DNA of 64,000 bases from Streptomyces sp. ST2-7A (GCF_021390475.1 NZ_JAJUWS010000010.1:89292-153291), one strand, 5' to 3'; positions 50,023-60,126 are shown, counted from the stretch's first letter. A program made the numbers and translations. The notes: generated by a model not told the origin, from the sequence alone.

Positions 50023-51348
50023 TCAGTCGGACGGGGCGGTGGCCCGGGCCGCCGCGCGGGCCGCGTCGGGCAGCGCGTCCGCGATCCGCTCCAGCGCCAC
50101 GGCGTCGTGCGCGGTGGAGACGAACCACGCCTCGAACGCGGACGGCGGCAGGTACACGCCGCGCTCGAGCATGGCGTGGAAGAAGGCGGTGAAGCGGAAG
50201 GACTCCTGGGCGCGGGCGTCGTCGTAGTTCCGCACCTCGCGGTCGGTGAAGAAGACCGAGAACATGGTCCCCGCGCTCTGGACGCGGTGGGCGACGCCCT
50301 CCTTGGTGAGCACCGCGTCGACCATCTCGCGCAGTTCCCGGGAGATCGCGTCCAGCCTCGCGTACGCGCCGACGTCCAGCAGGCGCAGCTGGGCCAGGCC
50401 GGCGGCGGTGGCCACCGGGTTCCCCGAGAGGGTGCCCGCCTGGTAGACGGGGCCGGCGGGGGCGAGTTTCGCCATGACGTCGGCGCGCCCGCCGAAGGCT
50501 GCGGCCGGGAAGCCGCCGCCCATCACCTTGCCGAAGGTCATCAGGTCCGGCCGGACCCGGTCGATGCCGTACCAGCCCTCGCGCGAGGCGCGGAAGCCGG
50601 TCATGACCTCGTCGGAGATGAGCAGCGCGCCGTGGCGGTCGCACAGCTCCCGCAGGCCGGCGTTGAACCCCTCCACGGGCGGGACCACGCCCATGTTGCC
50701 CGCCGCCGCCTCGGTGATGACGCAGGCGATCCCCTCGGGATCCGCCTCGAAGGCGGCGCGGACGGCATCGAGGTCGTTGTAGGGCAGCACGACCGTCTCG
50801 CCCGCCTGGGCGCCGGTCACACCGGGGGTGTCGGGCAGGCCGAGGGTGGCGACGCCGGAGCCGGCGGCGGCCAGCAGCGCGTCCACGTGGCCGTGGTAGC
50901 AGCCGGCGAACTTGATCACCCGCGCCCGGCCGGTGAAGCCGCGGGCCAGGCGGATCGCGGACATGGTCGCCTCGGTGCCGGAGGACACCAGGCGCACCTG
51001 TTCCACCGGCTCGATGCGGTCGACGATCTCCTCGGCGAGGGCGACCTCGCCCTCGCCGGGGGTACCGAAGGAGGTGCCCCGGGCCACGGCGGCCCGCACC
51101 GCGGCGGTCACCTCGGGGTGGGCGTGGCCCAGGATCATCGGCCCCCACGAGCACACGAGGTCCACGTACTCCCGGCCGTCGGCGTCCGTGAGGTACGGAC
51201 CGGTACCGGACACCATGAAACGGGGCGTACCACCCACGGCGCGGAAGGCCCGCACCGGAGAGTTCACCCCGCCGGGGGTGACAAGGGCAGCGCGGTCGAA
51301 GAGTGTCTGCGAAACTGGGGCATCGTAGGAGTAGGTCACACGATCCAT
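50023..51348 (-). CDS. hemL: Glutamate-1-semialdehyde 2,1-aminomutase
   Basis: A 441-residue PLP enzyme of the C5 heme pathway that converts glutamate-1-semialdehyde to 5-aminolevulinate. PLP Lys in [18 protein letters not shown]; other landmarks are [31 protein letters not shown] and [11 protein letters not shown]. The start MDRVTYSYD at 51348 is used; the GTG two codons earlier is an alternative. Length is normal. Confidence 0.95.
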   Translation of the reverse strand: MDRVTYSYDAPVSQTLFDRAALVTPGGVNSPVRAFRAVGGTPRFMVSGTGPYLTDADGREYVDLVCSWGPMILGHAHPEVTAAVRAAVARGTSFGTPGEGEVALAEEIVDRIEPVEQVRLVSSGTEATMSAIRLARGFTGRARVIKFAGCYHGHVDALLAAAGSGVATLGLPDTPGVTGAQAGETVVLPYNDLDAVRAAFEADPEGIACVITEAAAGNMGVVPPVEGFNAGLRELCDRHGALLISDEVMTGFRASREGWYGIDRVRPDLMTFGKVMGGGFPAAAFGGRADVMAKLAPAGPVYQAGTLSGNPVATAAGLAQLRLLDVGAYARLDAISRELREMVDAVLTKEGVAHRVQSAGTMFSVFFTDREVRNYDDARAQESFRFTAFFHAMLERGVYLPPSAFEAWFVSTAHDAVALERIADALPDAARAAARATAPSD

Positions 51349-51464
51349 GGTGACAGAGGCTTGTCCGGCATCGCGCAACGGCGTTTTCACCACCCCGCGA
51401 TTGGGGAAGCCTGGAACGATGATCGGGTCGGCGCGGCGGGGGTCGCGAACAATCGGGTGGTGAC

Positions 51465-52070
51465 ATGCATCGCGGTGGCGGACCGGGCGAGGGCACCGGG
51501 GACACGGGGCCCGACGTGCCCCCGCGTTCGCGTGCCCGCGGTCGGCACCGCAGGCGGTCGGAGTCCGGTGAACCCGAGCCGAGGCGTGCCGAGCCGCTGG
51601 CTCCCGAGGCGGAGAGCGGGGGGCGCATGGCCCGCATGGGGGTGACGTACAAGTACTTCGGCGCACCCGACGGCGCGACCGCCGCCCGGGTCCCGACGAC
51701 GATGCGTCCCGAGGAGCTGGGCGGGGACGAACTCGGCCAGGGCATGTTCACCCGCATCAAGCCGGAGACCATGGCCGCCATGGTCCTCACCGGCCTGAAC
51801 GGCATACCGCTGCACCGGGTCCCGCCGCTGGAGTTGGTGGTCCTGCACCCCGACTACGCGGTGGTCAAGCTGCCGACCACGGTCGTGGACCCGTTGCGGA
51901 ACGTCGGTGAGGAGTCCATCGGCGCGGCGGCCTTCATCTGGTCCACCGTTCCCGACCGCAACGGCCCCGGCGACGCCTTCGACATCTACCGGTTGCTGCA
52001 CGAGTGGCAGGACTTCAGCCACCGCCTCCACGAGGCCGGCCACCAGCCGTACTGCCTCGTCTGGCCCTGA
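51465..52070 (+). CDS. Conserved hypothetical protein
   Basis: A 201-residue frame; the conserved part begins at the second or third Met (51627 or 51636): [40 protein letters not shown], then [20 protein letters not shown] and the C-terminal [19 protein letters not shown]. No known domain is recognised; the protein looks soluble. The first 54 residues are Arg/Glu/Pro-rich and may not be translated. It lies divergent from hemL, the usual Streptomyces arrangement. Confidence 0.65.
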   Translation: MHRGGGPGEGTGDTGPDVPPRSRARGRHRRRSESGEPEPRRAEPLAPEAESGGRMARMGVTYKYFGAPDGATAARVPTTMRPEELGGDELGQGMFTRIKPETMAAMVLTGLNGIPLHRVPPLELVVLHPDYAVVKLPTTVVDPLRNVGEESIGAAAFIWSTVPDRNGPGDAFDIYRLLHEWQDFSHRLHEAGHQPYCLVWP

Positions 52071-52560
52071 TCGGGCTCCTGTCCGTCCGGGCCGGTGGGC
52101 GCCCCGACGGCGTCCGCGCGCACCGGTCGAGTCCGCCCCGGGCCCGTTCCCGGCCCGAGCCCTCACACCCGCGCGCACGGGGCGATGTGCGCGATGTCAC
52201 ACCCCCGTCGGCCCGACCCCGGCGACCCACCCCGCCCTCCACTCCTCGTGCGGCACCCCCGCACCACCCGAGCGGGTGGACCGTCCGCCCCACGACTTCC
52301 CGCGGCCCCGCCCCGTCCGGTGCGCGCCGTCCCGGCTCCCGGACGTGCCGGCCCGTCACACCACCGATGTCTCCGGGCCCTCCCGGTACCGACGGCGGTG
52401 GGACGGTTCGGACCAGTAGACTTCACCGCCTGCCGGGGCACGGCGTGTCCGTGCCCGGCGACCACGACCACAACCACGACCACGGGAAGACTCCGGACCG
52501 CGTGCCGCCCGCCGGCGGCCGGTTCGGACGGCCGGTGTGCGGCCGGGAGGAGGGCACGAC
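52071..52560. other. Upstream region of the DUF3558 genes
   Basis: 490 bp without a convincing gene. TAGACT at 52417-52422 is a good -10 candidate, giving a ~130-nt leader. A repeated ACCACGACCAC tract at ~52465-52490 lies inside that leader. Confidence 0.5.
52417..52422 (+). promoter_or_regulatory. -10 element for the DUF3558 gene pair
   Basis: TAGACT, a consensus-like Streptomyces -10. The -35 region is not clear. Confidence 0.4.
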
Positions 52561-53529
52561 GTGCGGCGCATGGCGTTCATCGCGGGGGCCGCGCTGCCCG
52601 GCATCCTGCTCGTGACCCTGCTCTCCTGCTCCTCCGACCTCGGCGAGGAGACCGGGAACCGCACGGGCAACGGCTCCGGCCCCACCGCCTCCGCCGGCCG
52701 GCACTCCACCCTCCCCGAGCCCTGCGCCGCCGTGGACGGGGAACTGCTGGCCGCGTTGCTGCCCGGGGCCACCGAGGAGGAGCTGACCGGCGTCCCGGAG
52801 GCGACGTTCAACACCGCCCGCCGGGTGGGCTGCGTCTGGGAGGTCCGGGGCGAACAGGGCACCCACCGTCTGAGGGTGGACTTCCTGCGGGTGGTCTCCT
52901 ACGACCCCGAGGTCAGTGACGAGGAGCAGGCCGAGCGGGACTTCGCCGCGGCCGCCGAGGCCGCCGGCCTGGACCTGCGGGCGGACCCGGAGGATGCGGA
53001 AGGGCCCGACGGGGTGGAGGGCGACGCGGACCCCGGACAGGAGGGGCCCGACGGCTCCCCCTCCCCGGAAGCGGACGCAGAGGACACGGATGGGGACGGG
53101 GACGGCGAGGAGACCGACGACGCCCCCGACGCCGATGCGACGGAGACCGACGGGGCCGACACCCCGGAGTCGGAGGAGGGGACCGACTCCGACTCCGACG
53201 AGAGTGACGCCGAAACCGGTGCCGGCGACGCGGACGGGGAGGTCGGCGAAGCGGGGACGGACGACGGTGAGGACGGCACGAACGGCGACGGCGACAGCCC
53301 CCGCGTCGTGGAGAACACCGGCGAGGAGTCCTGGCTCGACGACCGCCTCACCTCCGACGCCGACGGCGGTCTGCGCGAGATCGTGGTGACCTTCCGCACG
53401 TCCAACGCCATCGTCACCGTCACCCGTGCGGAGGATTTCGGTCCGGGCGGCGCCCTGCCCCGCGACCCGGAAGCCCGTGACCTCACCGTGGAGTTGGCCA
53501 GGCGTCTCGCGGTCCGTTTCGAGGAGTGA
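52561..53529 (+). CDS. DUF3558-type lipoprotein with long acidic linker
   Basis: A 322-residue lipoprotein: signal sequence and lipobox VTLLSC (C near residue 23), a DUF3558-like first half with the Cys pair (LPEPCAAVDGELLAALLPGA ... RRVGCVWEV), then ~125 residues made almost only of Asp, Glu, Gly, Ser and Thr (about 140-265), then the second half (LREIVVTFRTSNAIVTVTRA, ELARRLAVRFEE). The acidic insert splits the domain. GGAGG precedes the GTG. It is followed by a paralogous gene 125 bp on. Confidence 0.8.
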   Translation: MRRMAFIAGAALPGILLVTLLSCSSDLGEETGNRTGNGSGPTASAGRHSTLPEPCAAVDGELLAALLPGATEEELTGVPEATFNTARRVGCVWEVRGEQGTHRLRVDFLRVVSYDPEVSDEEQAERDFAAAAEAAGLDLRADPEDAEGPDGVEGDADPGQEGPDGSPSPEADAEDTDGDGDGEETDDAPDADATETDGADTPESEEGTDSDSDESDAETGAGDADGEVGEAGTDDGEDGTNGDGDSPRVVENTGEESWLDDRLTSDADGGLREIVVTFRTSNAIVTVTRAEDFGPGGALPRDPEARDLTVELARRLAVRFEE

Positions 53530-53654
53530 GTCCGGGCACGTCGCCGGGACACGGGTCGACGGGCCGTCCGGGGAACCGCCGGCGGGGCGTACCGTGTCTC
53601 CCCGACGGGAGACCCCGGGCATCGGGGTCACACGGACGAGGACACCGAGGAACC

Positions 53655-54470
53655 ATGGACCCCCACGTTGCCACCGCCGGCCGGGCGGGCCGCCTGCTCG
53701 CCTGCGCACTCGTGCCGGCCCTGCTGCTGACCGCCTGCTCCTCCTCCGACGACGAGCCGGGAGCCGGCGCGCCCGAGGCGGTGCCCACCTCCGAGGCGAT
53801 CCCGGAGCCCGTGCGCTTCACCGGCCTGCCCAACCCCTGCCGGACCCTGGACGAGGAGACCGTCGAGGAGGTGGTGCCGGGTGCCTCCGACACGGCCGGC
53901 GAGGAGTTGGAGTCCCCGGACACCGCCGCCAACGCCACCTGCCTGTGGAGCGGTATCGACGAGTACGACTTCCGCAGCCTGTCGGTGTCCCTGCGGCGCT
54001 TCGACTCCGACCCGTCGCTGGGCGGCGGCGAGGAGCGCGCCACCCGCTACCTGGCCGACCGGGCGGCGGAGGTGGAGGACGACGAGGGCCTGGAGGATGT
54101 CTCCGGCGGCGAGCCGGGCGAGGGTGACGGTTGGGGTGACGAGGCCCGCTCGTTCTCCTTCGCCGTGGACACCACCACCGGCGACGACGAGACCCGTGCC
54201 TCCCGCCAGCAGCGGGTGGTGGTCCGGATTGCCAACGTGGTGGTGACCGTGGACCTGACGGGCATCGACTTCGACGGGGACGAGCCGCCCTCCGCGGAGG
54301 AGATCACCGAGGCCGCCGAGCGGGCGGCGCGCGAGGCGGTGGCGGCGATCGAGGCGAACGCCCCCACCGCCGAGGACGAGGACGAGGGCGCGGACGCCGG
54401 GGACGCCGGGGACGCCGACGATGACGCCGGGGACGAGGGGGACGAGGACCCGGAGGATGTCGAGGGCTGA
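53655..54470 (+). CDS. DUF3558-type lipoprotein, paralogue
   Basis: A 271-residue lipoprotein with lipobox PALLLTAC (C near 28), Cys pair LPNPCRTLDEETVEEVVPGA ... NATCLWSGI, a shorter acidic loop, and RIANVVVTVDLTGID / EAAERAAREAVAAIEANA at the end. The acidic tract (Asp/Glu/Gly) is at the C terminus rather than inside the domain. GAGGAACC precedes the ATG. The pair probably arose by duplication. Function unknown. Confidence 0.8.
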   Translation: MDPHVATAGRAGRLLACALVPALLLTACSSSDDEPGAGAPEAVPTSEAIPEPVRFTGLPNPCRTLDEETVEEVVPGASDTAGEELESPDTAANATCLWSGIDEYDFRSLSVSLRRFDSDPSLGGGEERATRYLADRAAEVEDDEGLEDVSGGEPGEGDGWGDEARSFSFAVDTTTGDDETRASRQQRVVVRIANVVVTVDLTGIDFDGDEPPSAEEITEAAERAAREAVAAIEANAPTAEDEDEGADAGDAGDADDDAGDEGDEDPEDVEG

Positions 54471-54487
54471 GCCCGACGCCTCTCCCG

Positions 54488-54528
54488 GGAGCCCGGTCCC
54501 CCGTTCGCCGAACGGGGGACCGGGCTCC
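54488..54528. terminator. Bidirectional terminator
   Basis: A perfect 19-bp stem (54488-54506 with 54510-54528) and a GCC loop between the convergent DUF3558 and AlkZ-like genes. Confidence 0.9.
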
Positions 54529-54553
54529 TCGCCGTTCCCCGGCCCGGGCCGGC

Positions 54554-55687
54554 TCAGGCCGGCGAGGCGGCGACCCGCACCCGGTCGCCGGCCCCGTCGG
54601 AGAGGAAAGCGGCCAACGCCCGCCCCTCCCCGGTGACCTCGGCGTGCTCGGCCCGGGTGAGCCGGCGCAGCGGGGTGACGGTCACGGTCCCGGGCCCGTC
54701 ACGCCCCTCGCCGTCCCGCTCGGCGGTCCAGGTCGCGGAGACCCGGCCGTCGACCAGCACCACCCGGGCCCCGGCAACCGACAGCCCCCGGTGGGCGTCG
54801 TCGATGATCCGGGTGCGGTCGTCGTAGCCGAGGATCGCGTTGTCGAAGGCCGGCAGGAACCGCGTCGGGGCCGGGGTGTCGGGGTCGGGACGCGGGGCGT
54901 CGGGCAGGTCCCACAGTTCCCGGCCGCGTTCGTCCCGGAAGGAGACCAGTTCGTCCCGGATCGCCGCCACCGCCGCCGGCAGTCCGGCCAGGCCGCTCCA
55001 GGCGCGCAGATCGGCCGTGGCGGCGGGGCCGAAGGCGGCCAGGTAGCGCCGGGCCAGTGCGCCGCCGACGGGGTCGGTGCCCTCCGGGGCCGGTGGGTCG
55101 ATGTCGCGGCCCAGCCAGGTGGCGAGCGGGAGGTTGCGCACCCCCGCCCGGGCGCGCCACAGCCCGCGCGGCGGCAGCTGTGCCATCGGGATGAGGGCGG
55201 CGACCAGCATCTCGCCGAGCGCGCGGGGCGGCGGTGTCGGCCACCGCTCCGCGACCGCCCGGGCGAGTTCGGCCATCGAGCGGGGTTCACCGTCGGCCAT
55301 CACCTCCCGGCCCGCCGCCGCCAATTCGTCGGGGTCCACGCCGTCGAGTTCGCGACGGTAGGCACCCCGGGCCCGTTGACGCAGCATGGCGTCGTGGCGG
55401 GCGCGCCAGGCCAGGACGTCCTCGGCGGCGAGGAGGTGCACGGTGCGGCGCATGAGGTGGGTTCGCACCACCCGGCGCCGGATCAGCAGGTCGCCGAGCG
55501 CGTCGGGGTCGAAGGCCCGCAGCCGGGACCACAGCCCGATGAAGGGTTCCTGCGGCTCCTGCGCCTGCGATCCGCACAGGTGCGCGACGGCGTCGAGGAC
55601 GGGGAGGTCGGCGCGGTCGAGGAGGAGTTGGCGGGCGAGCGTGGCTCGGTTGAGCGCCCGGGTGTCGAGGACGTTCCCGGGGCTCAT
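54554..55687 (-). CDS. AlkZ-like DNA glycosylase (HTH_42 winged-helix family)
   Basis: A 377-residue HTH_42 protein. The catalytic signature of the AlkZ branch, Q-x-Q, is visible as SQAQEPQEP (Q41-A-Q43); YcaQ-type relatives have Q-x-D. Tandem winged helices follow, with RTHLMRRTVHLLAAED and a C-terminal PAFDNAILGYDDRTRII segment. AlkZ of S. sahachiroi unhooks azinomycin interstrand cross-links, protecting its producer. No biosynthetic cluster is nearby, so this is probably a general housekeeping AlkZ-like enzyme. Confidence 0.85.
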   Translation of the reverse strand: MSPGNVLDTRALNRATLARQLLLDRADLPVLDAVAHLCGSQAQEPQEPFIGLWSRLRAFDPDALGDLLIRRRVVRTHLMRRTVHLLAAEDVLAWRARHDAMLRQRARGAYRRELDGVDPDELAAAGREVMADGEPRSMAELARAVAERWPTPPPRALGEMLVAALIPMAQLPPRGLWRARAGVRNLPLATWLGRDIDPPAPEGTDPVGGALARRYLAAFGPAATADLRAWSGLAGLPAAVAAIRDELVSFRDERGRELWDLPDAPRPDPDTPAPTRFLPAFDNAILGYDDRTRIIDDAHRGLSVAGARVVLVDGRVSATWTAERDGEGRDGPGTVTVTPLRRLTRAEHAEVTGEGRALAAFLSDGAGDRVRVAASPA

Positions 55688-56263
55688 GCCGCCGCGCCTT
55701 CCCCGCACGGGAATCCCTCCGAGGGGGCCCCGGCGGGACGTGGCGGGTCGGACCACACGGTGGCCGAGAGGCGGGCAACGGCCCGGGGAATGGCGGTCAC
55801 GAGGGGCGGGTCCTTCCGTCGGGTCCTCCGATGGTCCTCCCGGGCGACCGCCCGGACGACTCCCGACCACGGTCCCGGGAGATGCGGCCGGTTTCCGACC
55901 GCTTTCGGGGAGCGCGGTCGGGATGTCCGCCGGAATCCGTGGAGGGGATCCCGGCGGGGTCGATGATTCCGAGGCGTCCGCCGAACTTCCCCGGGGTGTC
56001 GGCGCGCCGCCCCGACCCGACGCCCCGTCACCCGTCCCGGCCGAACCGAGCGAGACCGGGTAAGCCCCGGTCAGGGGCGTCGCGTCAGAGGTCGGTGGGG
56101 TCTCCACGGCATCGGCGGACGGTCCTCGTGCCGGGAGGGGAGGGCCCGGGACCCGCCGTCACGGATCGGAAAACCCGGCTCCTCGGCGTCCACGGCACCC
56201 CGGGGTGTGCCAGGCTGGGCCCCCGATGGGAACACCTGTCGCATTCAGGGAAGGGGCTCGCGG
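55688..56263. other. Divergent gene-free region
   Basis: 576 bp between the AlkZ-like and DUF2637 genes, with open but unsupported frames on both strands. It must hold both promoters; none was fixed. Confidence 0.5.
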
Positions 56264-57790
56264 GTGGCCGCGATCACGTTGACACGCTCCCACCGTCTGC
56301 TGGTGGGCATCGTGCTGGCCGGCGCCGTGGTCATCGCGACGATCGGGTTCGTCGGCTCCTACGCCGCCGTGCGCGACCTGGCGGAGCGCAAGGGATTCGG
56401 GGAGTTCGCGCCGTTCTTCCCGATCGGCATCGACGCGGGCATCGTCGTCATGCTCGCCCTGGACCTGCTGCTGACCTGGCTGCGCATCCCCTTCCCCCTG
56501 CTGCGCCAGACCGCCTGGCTGCTGACGGCCGCCACGGTGGCGTTCAACGGCGCCGCCGCCTGGGGCGATCCGCTGGCCGTCGGAATGCACGCCATCATCC
56601 CGGTGCTCTTCATCATCACCGTCGAGGCCGCCCGGCACGCCATCGGCCGCATCACCGACATCACCGCCGACAAGCACATGGAAGGGGTGCGGTTCTGGCG
56701 CTGGTTCCTGGCGCCGCTGCCGACCTTCCGCCTGTGGCGGCGGATGAAGCTGTGGGAGTTGCGCTCCTATGAACAGGTCATCGAACTGGAACGGGAGCGG
56801 CTGGTGTACCGGGCACAGTTGCGCGCCCGGTACGGCCGGGCCTGGCGGCGACGGGCCCCGGTGGTGGCCCGGCTGCCCCTCAAACTGGCCCACCTGGGCG
56901 TTCCGTTGGGCGAGGCCACCGAAATGGTTCACCGGCCGTTGGCCGGCGAGACGTCGCTTCCCGTCCGGGCCGGCGAACCCGCCGCCGTGACGGCCGGGAT
57001 GACGGCCGATCGGCTCGCGCCCGTGCCCGCGCGCCGGACACACGGCGGGACCGACGGGACCGCGGGGACGGGAGGAGCCGACGACCCGCCCCCCGGATCC
57101 GCGCCGCTCACCGGGACGGCACCGCCGGAGACACCGCTCCCCTCCCCGGCCTTCCACGACCCGACCCCTCACGAGCACGACCCCGCGCGGGCCGGGTCCC
57201 GGACCGCCGCCGCCCCCGAACCGACGGTCGGTCCGGCCCCGGAGCCGGCGCCCGCCGCCGGACCCCGCCACGGCCGGCGCGCCGCCCGACCGGTGCACGC
57301 CGCCGAGGCCGCCGCGCCGGGTGAGGCCCGGGTGACGGTCCCGGTGGGGCCCAACCGCCGTCGGACGCTGGGGCCGGCCGTCGACACGGTCGAGTCGTTC
57401 GACCCCGGCGACCCCCGGGGTGACGACGCCCCCCACGAACACGGCGAGCACCGGGCCCGGGAGCAGGACCACGAACCCGTCCCGGTCACCACCGTCCGGC
57501 AGCCCCCGCCGCCGGACCCCGCCGAGCGGCAGCCCGAACCGATGACCGTGCCGGAACTCCCGATCGGACTGCCCGCCGGGAAGTCGGAGGAGGCGGCCTT
57601 CTACGACTTCTTCGGCACGTACGTCATGGCGCAGGGGGACTACCCCAACGCCCGGCAGTTCTCCCGTCACCTGCACGACAACCACGGCGTCCGGAACTCG
57701 GACGGCGGGTTGCTGACCGAGGGGTACCTGCGGCCCCGGCTGGCGGACATGAAGCGGCGTCACCGCAGCGAGATGGGCACCGGCGTCTGA
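56264..57790 (+). CDS. DUF2637 membrane protein with C-terminal cytosolic domain
   Basis: A 508-residue protein. Residues 10-125 contain four helices of DUF2637 (LLVGIVLAGAVVIATIGFVG, IGIDAGIVVMLALDLLLTWL, HAIIPVLFIITVEAARHAIG). Then a charged helix (YEQVIELERERLVYRAQLRA), a ~220-residue Pro/Glu/His-rich disordered region, and a compact end domain (SEEAAFYDFFGTYVMAQGDY ... LTEGYLRPRLADMKRRH) like those on plasmid/integrative-element DUF2637 (Spd-type spread) proteins. GGAAGGGG precedes the GTG. Function unknown. Confidence 0.82.
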   Translation: MAAITLTRSHRLLVGIVLAGAVVIATIGFVGSYAAVRDLAERKGFGEFAPFFPIGIDAGIVVMLALDLLLTWLRIPFPLLRQTAWLLTAATVAFNGAAAWGDPLAVGMHAIIPVLFIITVEAARHAIGRITDITADKHMEGVRFWRWFLAPLPTFRLWRRMKLWELRSYEQVIELERERLVYRAQLRARYGRAWRRRAPVVARLPLKLAHLGVPLGEATEMVHRPLAGETSLPVRAGEPAAVTAGMTADRLAPVPARRTHGGTDGTAGTGGADDPPPGSAPLTGTAPPETPLPSPAFHDPTPHEHDPARAGSRTAAAPEPTVGPAPEPAPAAGPRHGRRAARPVHAAEAAAPGEARVTVPVGPNRRRTLGPAVDTVESFDPGDPRGDDAPHEHGEHRAREQDHEPVPVTTVRQPPPPDPAERQPEPMTVPELPIGLPAGKSEEAAFYDFFGTYVMAQGDYPNARQFSRHLHDNHGVRNSDGGLLTEGYLRPRLADMKRRHRSEMGTGV

Positions 57791-57818
57791 CCGGCCCGGA
57801 CCGACCGACACCCGACAA

Positions 57819-57871
57819 CACCGCACGGCCGGTGGGGAACGCGCGAACGTGCCCCCACCGGCCGCGCGGTG
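57819..57871 (+). terminator. Terminator of the DUF2637 gene
   Basis: 19-bp arms (57819-57837 with 57853-57871) with one mismatch and a 15-nt loop. Confidence 0.8.
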
Positions 57872-58000
57872 TGTGAACCCCCGCTCCGGAAGCCCTGGCG
57901 CCGCCGCGGGTCCCGCCCGGCGGACGTGACGCCGGGACGCCGGTCCCGACCACCCGCGCGCCGAGCGACGTCACGGCCCCGCCCACCCGGCGGGCACGCC

Positions 58001-58035
58001 GGTGTCGGCGGCGCGGGCCCCGCACCGCCGACACC
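58001..58035 (-). terminator. Terminator of the lysS gene
   Basis: Arms of 16 bp with one mismatch and a GCC loop, 42 bp beyond the lysS stop on the minus strand. Confidence 0.75.
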
Positions 58036-58076
58036 CACCGGGCCGGCGCCGGTCGGGGACCGACGCCGGCCCGGCG

Positions 58077-59837
58077 TCAGCCTCCGACGAGAGCGCGGAC
58101 CCGGTCGGCGCCGGCCGCCAGCAACAGCGTGGGCAACCGGGGGCCGGTGTCCCGGCCCACCAGCAGCCGGTACACCAGGACGAAGAACTGCCGCTGCGCG
58201 AGCTTCAGTTCCGGCGTCGGCTTGGCCTCCGGGTCCACCCCGGCCATCACCTTGGGGATGCCGTACACCAGGGTGGTCAGCCCCTCGGGCGACCAGTGGG
58301 TGTCCAGGCCCTCCACCAGGAGCCGCAGTTCCTCGCGCTCCGCGTCGTCGAGGCCGGCGAGGAGTTCCGCGTCCGGCTCGGCGCGCAGGCGGGTGCGCTG
58401 GTCGTCCGGCAGGCGGGTGGCGACCCAGTGGGCGGCGCGGTCCAGCCGGGGGCGGACCTCGTCGGTGTCGGTGATCGGCCGCTCGGGGTCCAGGTCGCGC
58501 AGGATGCGGGCGAGCTGCTCCTCGTGGCCGGTGGTGATGTCCACCAGTGAGGCCAGGGTGCGGTAGGCGACCGGGCGGGGGGTGACCGGCAGGTCGCCGC
58601 CGGCGGTGGAGACGGCTCGACGGTGGGCGGCGATGTCACCGGGCTGGGCACGGCCCTCGTCGAGCTTGCGGCCCAGCGCGTCCCACTCGTCGTACAGCCG
58701 CTGGATCTCCTGGTCGAAGGCGACCTTGAAGGACTGGTTGGGCCGGCGCCGCGCGTACAACCAGCGCAGCAGCGGCACCTCCATGATCTCCAGGGCCTCG
58801 GCCGGGGTCGGCACCCCGCCCTTGGAGCTGGACATCTTCGCCATGCCGGTGATGCCGACGAAGGCGTACATCGGGCCGATGGGCTGTTCGCCGTCGAAGA
58901 TCTCGGTGACCAACTGCCCGCCGACCACCCAGGAGGAACCGGGCGACTGGTGGTCCACGCCGGAGGGTTCGAAGACGACGCCCTCGTACACCCAGCGCAT
59001 CGGCCAGTCGACCTTCCAGACCAGCTTGCCGCCGTCGAAGGTGTGGAGGTTGACGGTCTCGCCGTGGCCGCAGGCGCAGGTGTAGGCGAGGTCGCGGCCG
59101 GCGTCGTCGTAGGCGGTGACGGTGGTCAGGTCGCGTCCGCAGACGGTGCAGTACGGCTTGTAGGGGAAGTACCCGGAGTCACCGGACCCGCCGTCGTCCT
59201 CCTCGGCGGCGCCGGAGCCCTCGACCGCGGCCAGCTCGGCCGCGTCCGACGGGGCCTGCGCCTTCGCGCCCTTGCCGCCCCTGCCGCCGCCCTTCGCGGC
59301 GTCCGGCCTGCCACCGGGCTTGGTGCGATAGCGGTCCAGGACCGCGTCGATGCGCCCGCGCTCGCGCATCGCGAAGGCGATCTGCTCGCGGTAGGCGCCG
59401 GAGGTGTACCGCTCGGTCTGGCTGATGCCCCGGTACTCCACACCGAGGTCGGCCAGCGCGGTCTCCATGGGCGCCCGGAAGTGTTCGGCCCAGTTGGGGT
59501 GCGGGCTGCCGGGCGGGGCGGGCACGGCGGTCAGCGGCTTGCCGATGTGCTCCTCCCAGGAGGCGTCGACGCCGTCGATGCCGGCCGGGACCTTGCGGAA
59601 CCGGTCGTAGTCGTCCCAGGAGATGATGTGCTCGACCGCGTGGCCGCGTCGGCGGATCTCGTCGGCGACCAGGTGGGGGGTCATGACCTCCCGGAGGTTG
59701 CCCAGGTGGATCGGCCCGGAAGGGCTGAGCCCGGAGGCGCAGACGATGGTTTTGCCGGGTGCGCGACGCTCCGCCTCGGCGATGACCTCGTCCGCGAATC
59801 GGGACACCCAGTCGGTCTCGGGGCTGCTGTCGGCCAC
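58077..59837 (-). CDS. lysS: Class I lysyl-tRNA synthetase
   Basis: A 586-residue archaeal-type LysRS that charges tRNALys. HIGH-type motif SGLSPSGPIHLGNLREV near residue 40 and KMSKS equivalent MAKMSSSKGG near 350. A Cys4 zinc region is seen in YCTVCGRDL ... YTCACGHGE. An insert of about 45 Gly/Ala/Lys residues (190-235) is unusual. The GTG at 59837 is chosen because GAGGAA lies ~9 nt upstream; another GTG three codons earlier is possible. argS, the frequent neighbour, is not present here. Confidence 0.93.
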   Translation of the reverse strand: MADSSPETDWVSRFADEVIAEAERRAPGKTIVCASGLSPSGPIHLGNLREVMTPHLVADEIRRRGHAVEHIISWDDYDRFRKVPAGIDGVDASWEEHIGKPLTAVPAPPGSPHPNWAEHFRAPMETALADLGVEYRGISQTERYTSGAYREQIAFAMRERGRIDAVLDRYRTKPGGRPDAAKGGGRGGKGAKAQAPSDAAELAAVEGSGAAEEDDGGSGDSGYFPYKPYCTVCGRDLTTVTAYDDAGRDLAYTCACGHGETVNLHTFDGGKLVWKVDWPMRWVYEGVVFEPSGVDHQSPGSSWVVGGQLVTEIFDGEQPIGPMYAFVGITGMAKMSSSKGGVPTPAEALEIMEVPLLRWLYARRRPNQSFKVAFDQEIQRLYDEWDALGRKLDEGRAQPGDIAAHRRAVSTAGGDLPVTPRPVAYRTLASLVDITTGHEEQLARILRDLDPERPITDTDEVRPRLDRAAHWVATRLPDDQRTRLRAEPDAELLAGLDDAEREELRLLVEGLDTHWSPEGLTTLVYGIPKVMAGVDPEAKPTPELKLAQRQFFVLVYRLLVGRDTGPRLPTLLLAAGADRVRALVGG

Positions 59838-60126
59838 GTCGGACACTTCCTCACTCGTCTCACGGCCCGGTGGTGGGGGCGGTGCGCCACCCGGTGGGCA
59901 TTCTTCCACCCGCCGGGCGCCCCCCGGAAATCGCCGGACCGGGCCCGGGCGCGTGGCCGACGGCGGCGTCCCACTCGGACGGGATCCATACTCCGACGCC
60001 GCGTACGCGGTGACCGAACCGGCGATTTCCGGGGGTCCGTGCCGCGAGGGGGCGCCCCGCCCCCACCCGGCGTCCGCCGGTCCTCGGGGCGAGGTGGGCG
60101 GGGTGGGGTCACGAGGGTCATGAGGG

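Noticed and set aside
52442..52615. A small upstream frame encoding a His/Asp-rich run (HDHNHDHG) before the first DUF3558 gene
   Set aside because: It overlaps the DUF3558 gene out of frame, has no ribosome-binding site and can be explained by the ACCACGACCAC repeat in the leader.
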